This document shows, in pieces, positions 25,361 through 34,249 of a stretch of 64,000 nucleotides of DNA. Positions within the stretch are counted from its first letter, which is position 1. The number at the start of each line of letters is the position of its first letter. Made by a program: the position numbers and the translations under genes. Origin of the DNA: Buttiauxella sp049686335. Lineage in GTDB: Bacteria; Pseudomonadota; Gammaproteobacteria; Enterobacterales; Enterobacteriaceae. The DNA lies in NCBI RefSeq assembly GCF_049686335.1, contig NZ_JBAVHX010000025.1, positions 1 to 64,000 on the forward strand, read 5' to 3'. Under the pieces are notes generated by a model. The model ran no database searches. It had not been told where the DNA came from and was given only the letters and a program-made list of their open reading frames with translations.

Positions 25361-27556
25361 ATGCCTGTCGCCCACGTCGCTTTGCCGGTTCCCCTTGCTC
25401 GAACTTTTGATTACCTCGTTCCCGCGGGAATGCAGGTGGCATCTGGTTGTCGCGTCATGGTGCCGTTTGGCAAACGCCAGGCTGTCGGAATTGTCGTGGC
25501 CGTCAGTGAGCACAGCGATTTACCGCTCAGCGATCTCAAACCCGTGGCAGACGTTCTGGAAAGCGAATCATTGTATCCCGAATCACTCTGGCGCGTTCTG
25601 CTTTGGGCCGCCGAGTACTATCACCATCCACTTGGGGATGTGCTTTTCCATGCCTTGCCTATTTTGCTGCGTCAGGGTAAAGCGGCACATCACGCACCGT
25701 TGTGGTACTGGTTCGCGACCGAAGAAGGCAAAGCTGTTGACCTTAACAGTCTGAAACGAGCCCCAAAACAGCAACAGGCGCTGGCGGCGGTTCGGCAAAA
25801 TATCATCTGGCGTCATCAGGTAAACGAGCTGGAAATCAGTGAGGCGGGGTTACAGGCTTTACGCACCAAAGGTTTGTGCGACCTGAAAAGTGCCGCACCG
25901 GCTACCACTGACTGGCGTGACAGCTATTCCGTCGAAGGTGAACGTTTACGCCTGAACACTGAGCAAGCCACCGCAATCGGGGCGATTCATAGCTCGGCCG
26001 ATCACTTTGCAGTCTGGCTTCTGGCGGGGATTACGGGTTCTGGTAAAACGGAAGTGTATCTCAGCGTGCTGGAAAACGTGCTGGCGCAAGGCAAGCAGGC
26101 CCTGGTTCTGGTGCCAGAAATCGGACTGACGCCACAAACCATCGCCCGTTTCCGCGAACGTTTTAACGCACCGGTCGAAGTTCTGCATTCCGGGCTAAAC
26201 GACAGCGAACGTCTTGCCGTGTGGTTAAAAGCCCGCAGCGGCGAGGCCGCGATTGTCATCGGCACTCGCTCTTCACTGTTTACACCGTTCTGCCGACTCG
26301 GCGTCATCGTCATTGATGAAGAGCATGACAGCTCCTATAAACAGCAGGAAGGCTGGCGCTATCACGCCCGCGATTTAGCCGTGTATCGCGCCCATGCGGA
26401 AGACATCCCCATTATTCTTGGCTCCGCAACCCCTGCACTGGAAACCCTGCATAACGTTCAACTGGGGAAATATCGCCAGTTGCGTCTGACAAAGCGTGCC
26501 GGTAATGCGAGTACTGCCACGCAACAAGTCGTCGATTTAAAAGGACAGCCGCTGAAATCTGGCCTGGCACCTGCACTCATCAAAAAAATTGGCCAGCATT
26601 TGAAGGCTGATAATCAGGTGATCCTGTTCCTTAATCGCCGTGGATTTGCCCCCGCCCTGCTTTGCCATGAGTGCGGGTGGATTGCGGAATGTCCACGTTG
26701 CGACCACTACTACACCTATCATCAGGGCCAGCGCCATTTGCGCTGCCACCATTGCGACAGCCAAAGACCGGTTCCGCAGCAGTGTCCACACTGTGGTTCA
26801 ACCAATCTGGTTCCGGTGGGAATGGGCACAGAACAGCTTGAGCATAGCCTTGCGCCAGAATTCCCGGGTGTGCCGATTTCGCGTATCGATCGTGATACTA
26901 CCAGCCGAAAAGGGGCGCTCGAGCAGCAACTGGCGGAAGTGCATCGCGGCGGCGCGCGTATTTTGATTGGCACGCAAATGTTAGCGAAAGGCCATCACTT
27001 CCCGGACGTCACTCTGGTGGCTTTGCTGGATGTCGATGGCGCACTGTTTTCAGCCGATTTCCGCGCAGCGGAGCGCTTTGCCCAACTCTACATTCAGGTT
27101 TCTGGGCGTGCGGGTCGAGCAGGCAAACAAGGTGAAGTCCTGCTACAAACGCACCATCCTGAGCATCCTTTATTACAGACATTGCTCACCAATGGTTACG
27201 ACGACTTCGCAAGCCAGGCGCTTAAAGAACGCAAAACAGTCTTCTTGCCGCCATTTACCAGTCACATCATGTTCCGTGCGGAAGACCAGAATAACCATCA
27301 GGCTCCGCTTTTTTTACAGCAATTGCGCAATCTGCTGGAGTCCAGTCCATTAAGAGATGAGCAGTTATGGATTATGGGGCCAGTACCTTGTTTACAGCCT
27401 AAACGAGGTGGGCGTTTCCGCTGGCAAATTCTGCTGCAACACCCTTCGCGAGCGCGTCTGCAACGCCTGGTTAGCCAGTCGCTGAAACTGGTCAATACCT
27501 TGCCGGAATCACGCAAGGTGAAGTGGATGCTGGACGTTGACCCGATAGACGGCTAG
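25361..27556 (+). CDS. priA: Primosomal replication restart helicase PriA
   Basis: Superfamily 2 DNA helicase that reloads DnaB at collapsed forks. It has 731 residues. The N-terminal 3'-DNA-binding domain begins MPVAHVALPVPLARTFDYL. Walker A is GITGSGKTE near residue 226 and the Walker B variant is VIDEEHDS. The two zinc sites come from cysteine pairs in CHECGWIAECPRCD and CHHCDSQRPVPQQCPHCG. The helicase C-terminal motif QVSGRAGRAGKQGEV is intact. Confidence 0.97.
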   Translation: MPVAHVALPVPLARTFDYLVPAGMQVASGCRVMVPFGKRQAVGIVVAVSEHSDLPLSDLKPVADVLESESLYPESLWRVLLWAAEYYHHPLGDVLFHALPILLRQGKAAHHAPLWYWFATEEGKAVDLNSLKRAPKQQQALAAVRQNIIWRHQVNELEISEAGLQALRTKGLCDLKSAAPATTDWRDSYSVEGERLRLNTEQATAIGAIHSSADHFAVWLLAGITGSGKTEVYLSVLENVLAQGKQALVLVPEIGLTPQTIARFRERFNAPVEVLHSGLNDSERLAVWLKARSGEAAIVIGTRSSLFTPFCRLGVIVIDEEHDSSYKQQEGWRYHARDLAVYRAHAEDIPIILGSATPALETLHNVQLGKYRQLRLTKRAGNASTATQQVVDLKGQPLKSGLAPALIKKIGQHLKADNQVILFLNRRGFAPALLCHECGWIAECPRCDHYYTYHQGQRHLRCHHCDSQRPVPQQCPHCGSTNLVPVGMGTEQLEHSLAPEFPGVPISRIDRDTTSRKGALEQQLAEVHRGGARILIGTQMLAKGHHFPDVTLVALLDVDGALFSADFRAAERFAQLYIQVSGRAGRAGKQGEVLLQTHHPEHPLLQTLLTNGYDDFASQALKERKTVFLPPFTSHIMFRAEDQNNHQAPLFLQQLRNLLESSPLRDEQLWIMGPVPCLQPKRGGRFRWQILLQHPSRARLQRLVSQSLKLVNTLPESRKVKWMLDVDPIDG

Positions 27557-27721
27557 CACAAAGCCCTATGGATATGCGAAGCGGATCGAAAAATTCAACA
27601 ACCATCACACTTTTAATGAAATAACTGTAACCAACGAACATCAATTTCTGCTAAGAATGTGAACATGGTCAGACACCAGGGACGTTGTCAGCACCTGTCG
27701 TGTGCACGCGAGGAGAAGAAG

Positions 27722-28756
27722 TTGAAGCCGAAGAATCAGGTTGCTAGTGCAACCATGAAAGATGTTGCTGTCCAGGCGAAAGTCTCAACCGCAACAGTGT
27801 CCAGGGCACTAATGAACCCGGACAAAGTATCGCAAAGCACTCGTAATCGTGTGGAAGAAGCGGCAATAGCCGTTGGTTATTTACCCCATTCTTTGGGGCG
27901 AAATTTAAAGCGTAATGAGTCTCGTACCATTCTGGTTATTGTCCCGGATATCTGCGATCCCTTCTTTAGCGAAATTATTCGCGGTATCGAAGTGACGGCA
28001 GCGGAACAAGGCTATTTGGTGTTGATTGGCGATTGTGCTCATCAAAATCAGCAGGAAAAAACCTTCATCAATCTGATCATCACCAAGCAGATTGACGGGA
28101 TGCTATTGCTTGGTTCACGTCTTCCCTTCGATGCCAGCATTGAAGAGCAGCGCAATTTACCGCCAATGGTCATGGCGAACGAATTTGCCCCTGAACTGGA
28201 ACTGCCAACCGTTCACATTGATAACCTGACGGCCGCGTTTAACGCCGTTTATTATCTGCAGCAGCTTGGCCATCAAAGAATTGCCTGTATTGCGGGCCCT
28301 GAAGAGATGCCGCTTTGTCACTACCGCTTGCAAGGGTACGTGCAGGCCTTGCGTCGCACGGGAACGGTCATCGATCCGCATTACATCGCGCGGGGAAACT
28401 TTACCTATGAAGCCGGTGCCGCGGCGTTAGCAAAATTGCTGGCGCTACCGAATCCACCGACTGCCGTGTTCTGCCATAGCGACGTGATGGCGCTGGGAGC
28501 ACTGTCTCAGGCCAAGCGCAGCGGCTTACGCGTGCCGGAAGATTTATCCATCATGGGCTTTGATGACATTGCTCTTTCACAGTTCTGTGACCCACCGCTC
28601 ACCACCGTAGCTCAACCCCGTTTCGACATCGGGCGAGAAGCTATGCTGTTGCTGTTGGATCAGCTTCACGGGCAAGCCGTGAGTAGTGGTTCGCGTTTAC
28701 TGGACTGTGAGCTCATTGAACGAGGCTCCACCAGCGCACCAGGCAGTAGAAAATGA
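27722..28756 (+). CDS. cytR: LacI-family nucleoside regulator CytR
   Basis: Repressor of nucleoside uptake and catabolism genes that acts with CRP and responds to cytidine. A TTG start at 27722 is preceded six bases earlier by AGGAG and gives an N-terminus (MKPKNQVASATMKDV) that aligns with E. coli CytR; the longer frame lacks a ribosome site and adds 21 unrelated residues. The helix-turn-helix is MKDVAVQAKVSTATVSRALM. The C-terminal ligand domain includes VPDICDPFFSEIIRGIE and CHSDVMALGAL. Confidence 0.94.
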   Translation: MKPKNQVASATMKDVAVQAKVSTATVSRALMNPDKVSQSTRNRVEEAAIAVGYLPHSLGRNLKRNESRTILVIVPDICDPFFSEIIRGIEVTAAEQGYLVLIGDCAHQNQQEKTFINLIITKQIDGMLLLGSRLPFDASIEEQRNLPPMVMANEFAPELELPTVHIDNLTAAFNAVYYLQQLGHQRIACIAGPEEMPLCHYRLQGYVQALRRTGTVIDPHYIARGNFTYEAGAAALAKLLALPNPPTAVFCHSDVMALGALSQAKRSGLRVPEDLSIMGFDDIALSQFCDPPLTTVAQPRFDIGREAMLLLLDQLHGQAVSSGSRLLDCELIERGSTSAPGSRK

Positions 28757-28845
28757 ACCGCTTTAGGACACTGGATTCTGGTCAAAGGGATGTCCATTAA
28801 GTAACATGGCGGGCTGATAAACGTAAAAAATATAGCGAATCGATA

Positions 28846-29850
28846 GTGGCACAACGAGATTATGTACGCCGCGGGCAATCGGCAGGTACGCGGCGTAAGA
28901 AAAGTAGCACCCGCAACAAGCAACGCAGCCTGGCATCTGTCTCGCCGACAATGGTCGCCATTGCGGCAGCCGTTCTGGTGACCTTTATTGGTGCTCTGTA
29001 CTTCATTACTCATCATAAGAAAGATGAAAGCGAAACCCTGCCTGGTCATAAAGTTACAGGTAATGGCCTTCCACCTAAACCAGAAGAACGCTGGCGTTAT
29101 ATCAAAGAGCTGGAGAATCGCCAGACTGGCGTGCGCAGTCCTACTGAGCCAACTGCCGGTGGCGAAGTGCAGAATAAAGATCAGCTCACCAGCGAACAGC
29201 GCCAGTTGTTGGAGCAAATGCAGTCGGATATGCGCCAGCAGCCAACTCAGTTGAATGAAGTGCCATGGAATGAGCAGACGCCAGAACAGCGTCAGCACAC
29301 ACTCCAGCGCCAGAAAGCCATTCAGCAGCAACAAGTACAACAACAGCCGTTCACTGCTCAACAAGTTGCGCCGCAACCACGAGCCGTACAACAGCAGTCG
29401 CAGCCCGTCACGCAGCAACCGCGTCAAGTACAGCAGCAGCCGCGTACCACTACGTCAACGCAGCAGCCGTACCAGGATTTGTTGCAAACCCCGCCGCATA
29501 CTCAGCAGCGTGCAGCAACACCAGCGACACAACCGCGTGAACAGGCGCAACCAAAAGCGGTTCAACCGGCAGCGCCTATCGATGTGGTTAAACCGACTCC
29601 GGCACCTCAGGAGAAGCAGAAAGACGAAAAACGCTGGATGGTACAGTGTGGTTCCTTTAAAGGCAGTGAGCAGGCAGAAACCGTGCGTGCGCAGCTGGCA
29701 TTTGAAGGCTTTGATTCACGCATTACCACCAATAATGGCTGGAACCGCGTGGTGATTGGCCCGATTAAAGGCAAGGACAATGCCGAAGGCACTCTGAATC
29801 GTCTGAAGATGGCCGGTCACTCTAACTGCATTCGTCTGGGCGGGGGTTGA
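28846..29850 (+). CDS. ftsN: Essential cell division protein FtsN
   Basis: Single-pass inner-membrane protein that triggers septal peptidoglycan synthesis. Start is GTG (MAQRDYVRRGQ). Residues 1-33 are basic and cytoplasmic, and the membrane segment is about 34-53 (PTMVAIAAAVLVTFIGALYF). The activating E-domain region is about 75-93 (LPPKPEERWRYIKELENRQ). A long Gln-rich linker (about 120-240) follows, and the SPOR domain is near 258-334 (WMVQCGSFKGSEQAETVRAQ). It has 334 residues against 319 in E. coli; the extra length is in the Gln-rich linker. Confidence 0.96.
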   Translation: MAQRDYVRRGQSAGTRRKKSSTRNKQRSLASVSPTMVAIAAAVLVTFIGALYFITHHKKDESETLPGHKVTGNGLPPKPEERWRYIKELENRQTGVRSPTEPTAGGEVQNKDQLTSEQRQLLEQMQSDMRQQPTQLNEVPWNEQTPEQRQHTLQRQKAIQQQQVQQQPFTAQQVAPQPRAVQQQSQPVTQQPRQVQQQPRTTTSTQQPYQDLLQTPPHTQQRAATPATQPREQAQPKAVQPAAPIDVVKPTPAPQEKQKDEKRWMVQCGSFKGSEQAETVRAQLAFEGFDSRITTNNGWNRVVIGPIKGKDNAEGTLNRLKMAGHSNCIRLGGG

Positions 29851-29873
29851 AACCCCCAAAATCCCCCCCATCT
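29846..29873 (+). promoter_or_regulatory. Sigma-32 heat-shock promoter of hslVU
   Basis: GTTGAAA (29846-29852) and CCCCATCT (29866-29873) with a 13-base spacer match the sigma-32 consensus CTTGAAA/CCCCATNT at all but one position. The -35 overlaps the ftsN stop codon, which fits the known heat-shock control of hslVU. Confidence 0.85.
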
Positions 29874-29887
29874 ATAATTGCATTCAG

Positions 29888-29906
29888 CCCCGATATAACA
29901 TCGGGG
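29888..29906 (+). other. Stem-loop in the hslVU 5' leader
   Basis: CCCCGAT-ATAAC-ATCGGGG forms a perfect seven-pair stem between the heat-shock promoter and hslV. There is no T run after it, so it is more likely an mRNA-stabilising 5' hairpin than a terminator. A stabilising leader hairpin has been described for E. coli hslVU, to my recollection. Confidence 0.65.
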
Positions 29907-29940
29907 TACTTATTTAGCTGATGCAATAAGGGGTCTGCTC

Positions 29941-30471
29941 GTGACAACAATAGTAAGTGTACGCCGCAACGGCCATGTCGTAATCGGTGGTGATGGTCAG
30001 GCCACGCTTGGCAATACCGTGATGAAAGGCAACGTCAAAAAAGTGCGTCGTTTGTATAACGACAAAGTGATTGCCGGTTTTGCTGGCGGTACCGCAGATG
30101 CCTTTACCCTGTTTGAACTCTTTGAACGCAAGCTTGAAATGCACCAGGGTCATTTGGTGAAAGCCGCGGTTGAACTGGCAAAAGACTGGCGTACCGACCG
30201 TATGCTGCGCAAACTTGAAGCTCTGCTGGCTGTCGCCGATGAAAATGCTTCGCTTATCATCACCGGTAATGGCGACGTTATCCAACCAGAAGATGACCTG
30301 ATTGCTATTGGTTCAGGTGGTCCTTATGCCCAGGCAGCTGCGCGCGCATTGCTTGATAACACCGAACTGGGTGCTCGTGACATCGTAGAGAAATCGCTGG
30401 GGATCGCCGGTGATATCTGCATCTACACCAACCATTTCCATACTATTGAAGAATTAGCGTCTAAGGCGTAA
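29941..30471 (+). CDS. hslV: ATP-dependent protease subunit HslV (ClpQ)
   Basis: Proteasome-like peptidase that forms two hexamers capped by HslU. It has 176 residues from a GTG start. After removal of the first Met, Thr1 of the mature TTIVSVRRNG is the nucleophile; GGDGQATLGNTVMKGN and the Lys near position 33 complete the site. It lies 9 bases before hslU in a heat-shock operon. Confidence 0.97.
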   Translation: MTTIVSVRRNGHVVIGGDGQATLGNTVMKGNVKKVRRLYNDKVIAGFAGGTADAFTLFELFERKLEMHQGHLVKAAVELAKDWRTDRMLRKLEALLAVADENASLIITGNGDVIQPEDDLIAIGSGGPYAQAAARALLDNTELGARDIVEKSLGIAGDICIYTNHFHTIEELASKA

Positions 30472-30480
30472 GGAATCCCC

Positions 30481-31815
30481 ATGTCTGAAATGACCCCACG
30501 CGAAATTGTCAGCGAACTGAACAAACACATTATTGGCCAGGACAATGCCAAGCGTTCCGTGGCGATTGCGCTGCGTAACCGCTGGCGCCGTATGCAGCTT
30601 GATGAAGAGCTGCGTCATGAAGTTACGCCAAAAAACATTCTGATGATCGGCCCGACGGGTGTTGGTAAAACCGAAATTGCTCGTCGTCTGGCAAAACTCG
30701 CTAACGCGCCGTTCATCAAAGTAGAAGCTACCAAATTCACCGAAGTGGGTTATGTAGGTAAAGAAGTGGATTCTATCATCCGCGATCTGACTGATTCCGC
30801 GATGAAAATGGTTCGTCTGCAATCCATCGACAAAAATCGCTTCCGTGCCGAAGAAATGGCTGAAGAGCGTATTCTTGATGTTCTGCTGCCACCAGCGAAA
30901 AACAACTGGGGCCAGGCTGAAGCACCACAAGAGCCTTCTGCAGCGCGTCAGTCTTTCCGTAAAAAATTACGTGAAGGCCAGTTAGACGATAAAGAAATTG
31001 AAATCGATCTTGCTGCGGCACCGATGGGCGTTGAGATCATGGCTCCTCCTGGCATGGAAGAAATGACCAGCCAGTTGCAGTCTATGTTCCAGAACCTCGG
31101 CGGCCAGAAGCAAAAACCACGCAAATTGAAAATCAAAGATGCGATGAAACTTCTAATTGAAGAAGAAGCCGCAAAACTGGTGAACCCTGAAGAACTGAAG
31201 CAAGACGCGATTGATGCCGTTGAGCAACACGGCATCGTGTTTATCGATGAGATCGATAAAATCTGTAAGCGCGGCGGCAACAGCTCCGGCCCGGATGTGT
31301 CTCGTGAAGGCGTGCAGCGTGATTTGCTGCCACTGGTTGAAGGCTGCACCGTTTCGACTAAACACGGTATGGTCAAAACTGACCACATCCTGTTTATCGC
31401 CTCGGGCGCGTTCCAGGTGGCAAGCCCGTCAGACCTGATCCCTGAATTGCAGGGTCGTCTGCCAATTCGTGTGGAATTGCAGGCGCTGACCGTTGAAGAT
31501 TTCGAACGCATTCTGACTGAGCCAAATGCGTCTATTACCGTGCAGTACAAAGCGCTGATGGGCACGGAAGGCGTGACTATCGACTTCACCGCTGACGGTA
31601 TTCGTCGTATCGCTGAAGCCGCATGGCAGGTGAACGAGTCCACTGAAAACATCGGTGCACGTCGTCTGCACACGGTACTCGAACGCCTGGTTGAAGACAT
31701 CTCTTATGATGCCAGCGACCTGAGCGGCCAATCCATCCTGATTGATGCCGAATATGTGAGTAAGCATCTGGATGAGTTGGTAGCAGATGAAGACTTGAGC
31801 CGTTTTATCCTATAA
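30481..31815 (+). CDS. hslU: HslU ATPase subunit of HslVU protease (ClpY)
   Basis: AAA+ unfoldase feeding substrates to HslV. It has 444 residues, one more than E. coli. Walker A is GPTGVGKTE near residue 57, the pore loop is GYVGKEVD, the intermediate domain spans about 110-240 (with MGVEIMAPPGMEEM), and Walker B is VFIDEIDKI. The C-terminus DLSRFIL inserts into HslV pockets. A strong terminator follows. Confidence 0.97.
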   Translation: MSEMTPREIVSELNKHIIGQDNAKRSVAIALRNRWRRMQLDEELRHEVTPKNILMIGPTGVGKTEIARRLAKLANAPFIKVEATKFTEVGYVGKEVDSIIRDLTDSAMKMVRLQSIDKNRFRAEEMAEERILDVLLPPAKNNWGQAEAPQEPSAARQSFRKKLREGQLDDKEIEIDLAAAPMGVEIMAPPGMEEMTSQLQSMFQNLGGQKQKPRKLKIKDAMKLLIEEEAAKLVNPEELKQDAIDAVEQHGIVFIDEIDKICKRGGNSSGPDVSREGVQRDLLPLVEGCTVSTKHGMVKTDHILFIASGAFQVASPSDLIPELQGRLPIRVELQALTVEDFERILTEPNASITVQYKALMGTEGVTIDFTADGIRRIAEAAWQVNESTENIGARRLHTVLERLVEDISYDASDLSGQSILIDAEYVSKHLDELVADEDLSRFIL

Positions 31816-31842
31816 TCCCGCTCAACGTATTTTCTTCATTTC

Positions 31843-31871
31843 AAATGGAGGGCTTATGCCCTCCATTTTTT
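31843..31871 (+). terminator. hslVU terminator
   Basis: AAATGGAGGGC-TTAT-GCCCTCCATTT with a T run, between hslU and menA. Confidence 0.85.
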
Positions 31872-31890
31872 ATATCTAACAGAGAGACTT

Positions 31891-32820
31891 ATGAGCGAAT
31901 CGCACTCTGTAAGCACCACTCAGGCCTGGCTTGAAAGCTTGCGTCCACGCACCTTACCCCTGGCATTTGCTTCAATCGTCTGCGGATCGGCGTTGGCTTT
32001 CTGGCAAGGCGTGTTTAATCCAGCCATTGCTTTACTGGCGTTGCTGACTGCGGGGCTACTTCAAATCCTCTCTAACCTGGCCAATGACTACGGCGATGCG
32101 GTAAAAGGCAGCGATAAAGAAGACCGCATCGGGCCACTACGCGGGATGCAGAAAGGGGTGATTACTCAGGCGCAAATGAAAAAGGCGCTGATTATTACCG
32201 TGGTGTTGATTTGCTTATCTGGCCTTGCTTTGGTCGCCGTCGCTTGCCGCACGCTGGCCGATTTCCTTGGATTCCTGGCGCTGGGTTTGTTGGCCATCAT
32301 CGCCGCCATTACCTACACCGTTGGTACGCGTCCATATGGTTACATGGGGCTTGGCGATATTTCCGTGCTGGTCTTTTTTGGCTGGCTGAGTGTGGCGGGA
32401 ACCTGGTATTTGCAGGCGCATTCTCTCGCGCCATTAGTGTTCTTCCCTGCGACCGCGTGCGGATTACTCGCAACGGCGGTGCTCAATATCAACAATTTAC
32501 GTGATATCGACAGTGACCGTGAGAACGGTAAAAACACGCTGGCTGTGCGCCTTGGGCCGGTGTTGGCTCGTCGCTACCATGCCTGCTTGTTGGTAGGCGC
32601 TCTGGCGTGCCTTGCGCTGTTTAATCTGGTCTGGTTGCAAAGTCTGTGGGGATGGCTGTTTGTGTTGGCCGCACCGTTGCTGATTAAGCAAACGCTGTAT
32701 GTATTACGCGAAACAGATCCGCTGGCGATGCGTCCAATGCTTGAACGCACGGTAAAAGCTGCATTGCTCACTAACCTGTTGTTTGCGGTAGGAGTTGTGC
32801 TAAGTACGGTGTCGTTTTAG
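31891..32820 (+). CDS. menA: 1,4-dihydroxy-2-naphthoate octaprenyltransferase MenA
   Basis: Membrane prenyltransferase of menaquinone synthesis. It has 309 residues with about eight or nine hydrophobic segments. The first Asp-rich UbiA-family motif is NDYGDAVKGSDKEDR near residue 65 and the second is NLRDIDSDRENGKNTLAVR near 200. Both bind the prenyl diphosphate through magnesium. It has its own start 76 bases after hslU, beyond the terminator. Confidence 0.96.
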   Translation: MSESHSVSTTQAWLESLRPRTLPLAFASIVCGSALAFWQGVFNPAIALLALLTAGLLQILSNLANDYGDAVKGSDKEDRIGPLRGMQKGVITQAQMKKALIITVVLICLSGLALVAVACRTLADFLGFLALGLLAIIAAITYTVGTRPYGYMGLGDISVLVFFGWLSVAGTWYLQAHSLAPLVFFPATACGLLATAVLNINNLRDIDSDRENGKNTLAVRLGPVLARRYHACLLVGALACLALFNLVWLQSLWGWLFVLAAPLLIKQTLYVLRETDPLAMRPMLERTVKAALLTNLLFAVGVVLSTVSF

Positions 32821-32850
32821 CTGACAAATATCAATTAACAATTGATGATT

Positions 32851-32880
32851 TTGCCAACAGTTAACATTAAGCGATATACT
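32851..32880 (+). promoter_or_regulatory. Probable rraA promoter
   Basis: TTGCCA (32851-32856) and TATACT (32875-32880) with an 18-base spacer lie 32 bases upstream of the rraA start. Confidence 0.5.
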
Positions 32881-32912
32881 GACAACTCGTGCAGCAACAG
32901 AACCCTAATCCT

Positions 32913-33398
32913 ATGAAATATGATACTTCCGAGCTTTGCGACATCTACCAGGAAGATGTCAACGTCGTTGAACCGCTATTTTCCAACTTCGGTGGGCGGT
33001 CGTCCTTTGGCGGGCAAATCATCACGGTTAAATGTTTCGAGGACAACGGATTGTTGTATGATCTGCTCGAACAAAATGGCCGTGGCCGCGTTCTGGTGAT
33101 TGATGGCGGTGGCTCTGTACGCCGTGCGTTGATTGATGCAGAACTTGCCCGTCTGGCGGCTCAAAACGAGTGGGAAGGCCTCGTGGTATACGGCGCCGTG
33201 CGTCAGGTTGATGACCTGGAAGAACTGGATATTGGTATCCAGGCGATTGCCGCCATTCCTGTGGGTTCCGCAGGTGTGGGTGTTGGCGAAAGCGATATCC
33301 GCGTGAACTTTGGTGGCGTGACATTTTTCTCCGGCGACCATCTGTATGCCGATAACACCGGTATTATCCTTTCTGAAGATCCCCTCGATATCGAATAA
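32913..33398 (+). CDS. rraA: Ribonuclease E inhibitor RraA
   Basis: Ring-shaped trimer that binds RNase E and its degradosome scaffold and reduces mRNA decay. It has 161 residues, starting MKYDTSELCDIYQEDV as in E. coli; eight upstream in-frame residues were dropped. Conserved glycine-rich segments include FSNFGGRSSFGG and VVYGAVRQVDDLEELDIG. The family also resembles aldolases structurally, but RraA lacks that activity. Confidence 0.97.
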   Translation: MKYDTSELCDIYQEDVNVVEPLFSNFGGRSSFGGQIITVKCFEDNGLLYDLLEQNGRGRVLVIDGGGSVRRALIDAELARLAAQNEWEGLVVYGAVRQVDDLEELDIGIQAIAAIPVGSAGVGVGESDIRVNFGGVTFFSGDHLYADNTGIILSEDPLDIE

Positions 33399-33401
33399 CA
33401 A

Positions 33402-33431
33402 AACGGGCGCCCTTAGGCGCCCGTTCTTTTT
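33402..33431 (+). terminator. rraA terminator
   Basis: AACGGGCGCC-CTTA-GGCGCCCGTT followed by a T-rich run, four bases after the rraA stop. Confidence 0.85.
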
Positions 33432-33443
33432 CTTTTCGATCAA

Positions 33444-33567
33444 TACCCTAAATAATTCAAGTTGCAGGTAGGCGGCAATTGAGTGAATCCCCAGAAGCTT
33501 ACTAAAGTAAGTGACTGGGGTGAGCGAATGCAGCCAACGCCTCTGCGGCTTGAACTATGACGGGTAT
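33444..33567. repeat. ERIC element, copy 2 (full length)
   Basis: Best copy in the window. The left end ATACCCTAAATAATTCAAG and the right end CTTGAACTATGACGGGTAT are inverted repeats. The core GTGAATCCCCAGAAGCTTAC and AAGTAAGTGACTGGGGTGAG match the ERIC primer sites. It ends exactly at the zapB stop codon. Confidence 0.95.
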
Positions 33568-33806
33568 TACACTTCTTCCATCTTACCCAGCAGAGCGTGT
33601 AAACGATCCTGCCAAACATGCTGTTGTTCTTTCAGAGAATTGTTTTCGCGTACTAATTCTTCATGATTGCTCTGAGAATGCTGAACTTGTTGAGACAGAT
33701 TGTTGTTAGTCTCTTTCAGCTCTTCGATTTCCATTTGCAGCAGGGTAATGGTATCAATCGCCTGCTGTACTTTTGCTTCCAGTTTCTCAAACACTTCAAA
33801 TGACAT
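33567..33806 (-). CDS. zapB: Cell division factor ZapB
   Basis: Small coiled-coil protein that links the FtsZ ring to MatP through ZapA. It has 79 residues, starting MSFEVFEKLEAKVQQAIDTI, preceded by an AGGAGAGG ribosome site. A longer in-frame extension to 34103 reads through the promoter region and was rejected. The whole protein is predicted coiled coil with heptads such as LLQMEIEELKETNNNL. The middle (QHSQSNHEELVREN) differs most from E. coli. Its stop codon touches the end of ERIC copy 2. Confidence 0.95.
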   Translation of the reverse strand: MSFEVFEKLEAKVQQAIDTITLLQMEIEELKETNNNLSQQVQHSQSNHEELVRENNSLKEQQHVWQDRLHALLGKMEEV

Positions 33807-34249
33807 TTCGAACCTCTCCTGAATTGCAAGGCGTTGATGGATGTCTAAATCCCCGTCCCGGATATTCCCCGAAGACACCTTATGAATATATGCGCACCAC
33901 GCAGCGTGTCTCGATTGTAAGTAGCGTGAGTACCCGTGTCCAGCGAGTTCAAGCGCTCTTTGCGTAACATAACGTTTTTCGGCATATGCCGAATGACGGC
34001 GCGGGTAAAAATCACTATTTGTTAACGCATTAATATGTTCAGCGAACATCTGCGAACTCTTCCCTGGGTGATAATGCGCACAAATTGGCGCGAGATCGCT
34101 CATTTTTATGACGTGACACGCAAATTTAAAGCTCGATATTTCTCGTTTATGTTCGTTAACGATAAATTAACACTATGCCTACATGGCACCTGCGCGGCAG
34201 GGAAGCCCGAACAAACAATAATCATTAATTTTGCCTTCAGGACCCTATT
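33807..34249. promoter_or_regulatory. zapB-glpF intergenic region with GlpR-like operators
   Basis: This 443-base stretch separates the divergent zapB and glpF. Near glpF, AAGCTCGATATTTCTCG (from 34129) and TATGTTCGTTAACGATAAAT (34148-34167) resemble GlpR operators, which have TTCG and CGAT-type half-sites. The rest shows no credible gene; a 64-codon open frame at 33773-33967 has no ribosome site. A CRP site is expected but not clear. Confidence 0.5.

Noticed and set aside
30948..31700. 250-codon open frame antisense to hslU
   Set aside because: The composition is a mirror of hslU codon bias, rich in Ser and Ile, with no ribosome site; hslU is intact.
33773..33967. Small plus-strand open frame between zapB and glpF
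   Set aside because: No ribosome site, overlaps the zapB start in antisense, and has no recognisable sequence.
33807..34103. 98-codon N-terminal extension of zapB
   Set aside because: ZapB is a 79-81 residue protein with a strong AGGAGAGG before the ATG at 33806; the extension reads through promoter sequence.
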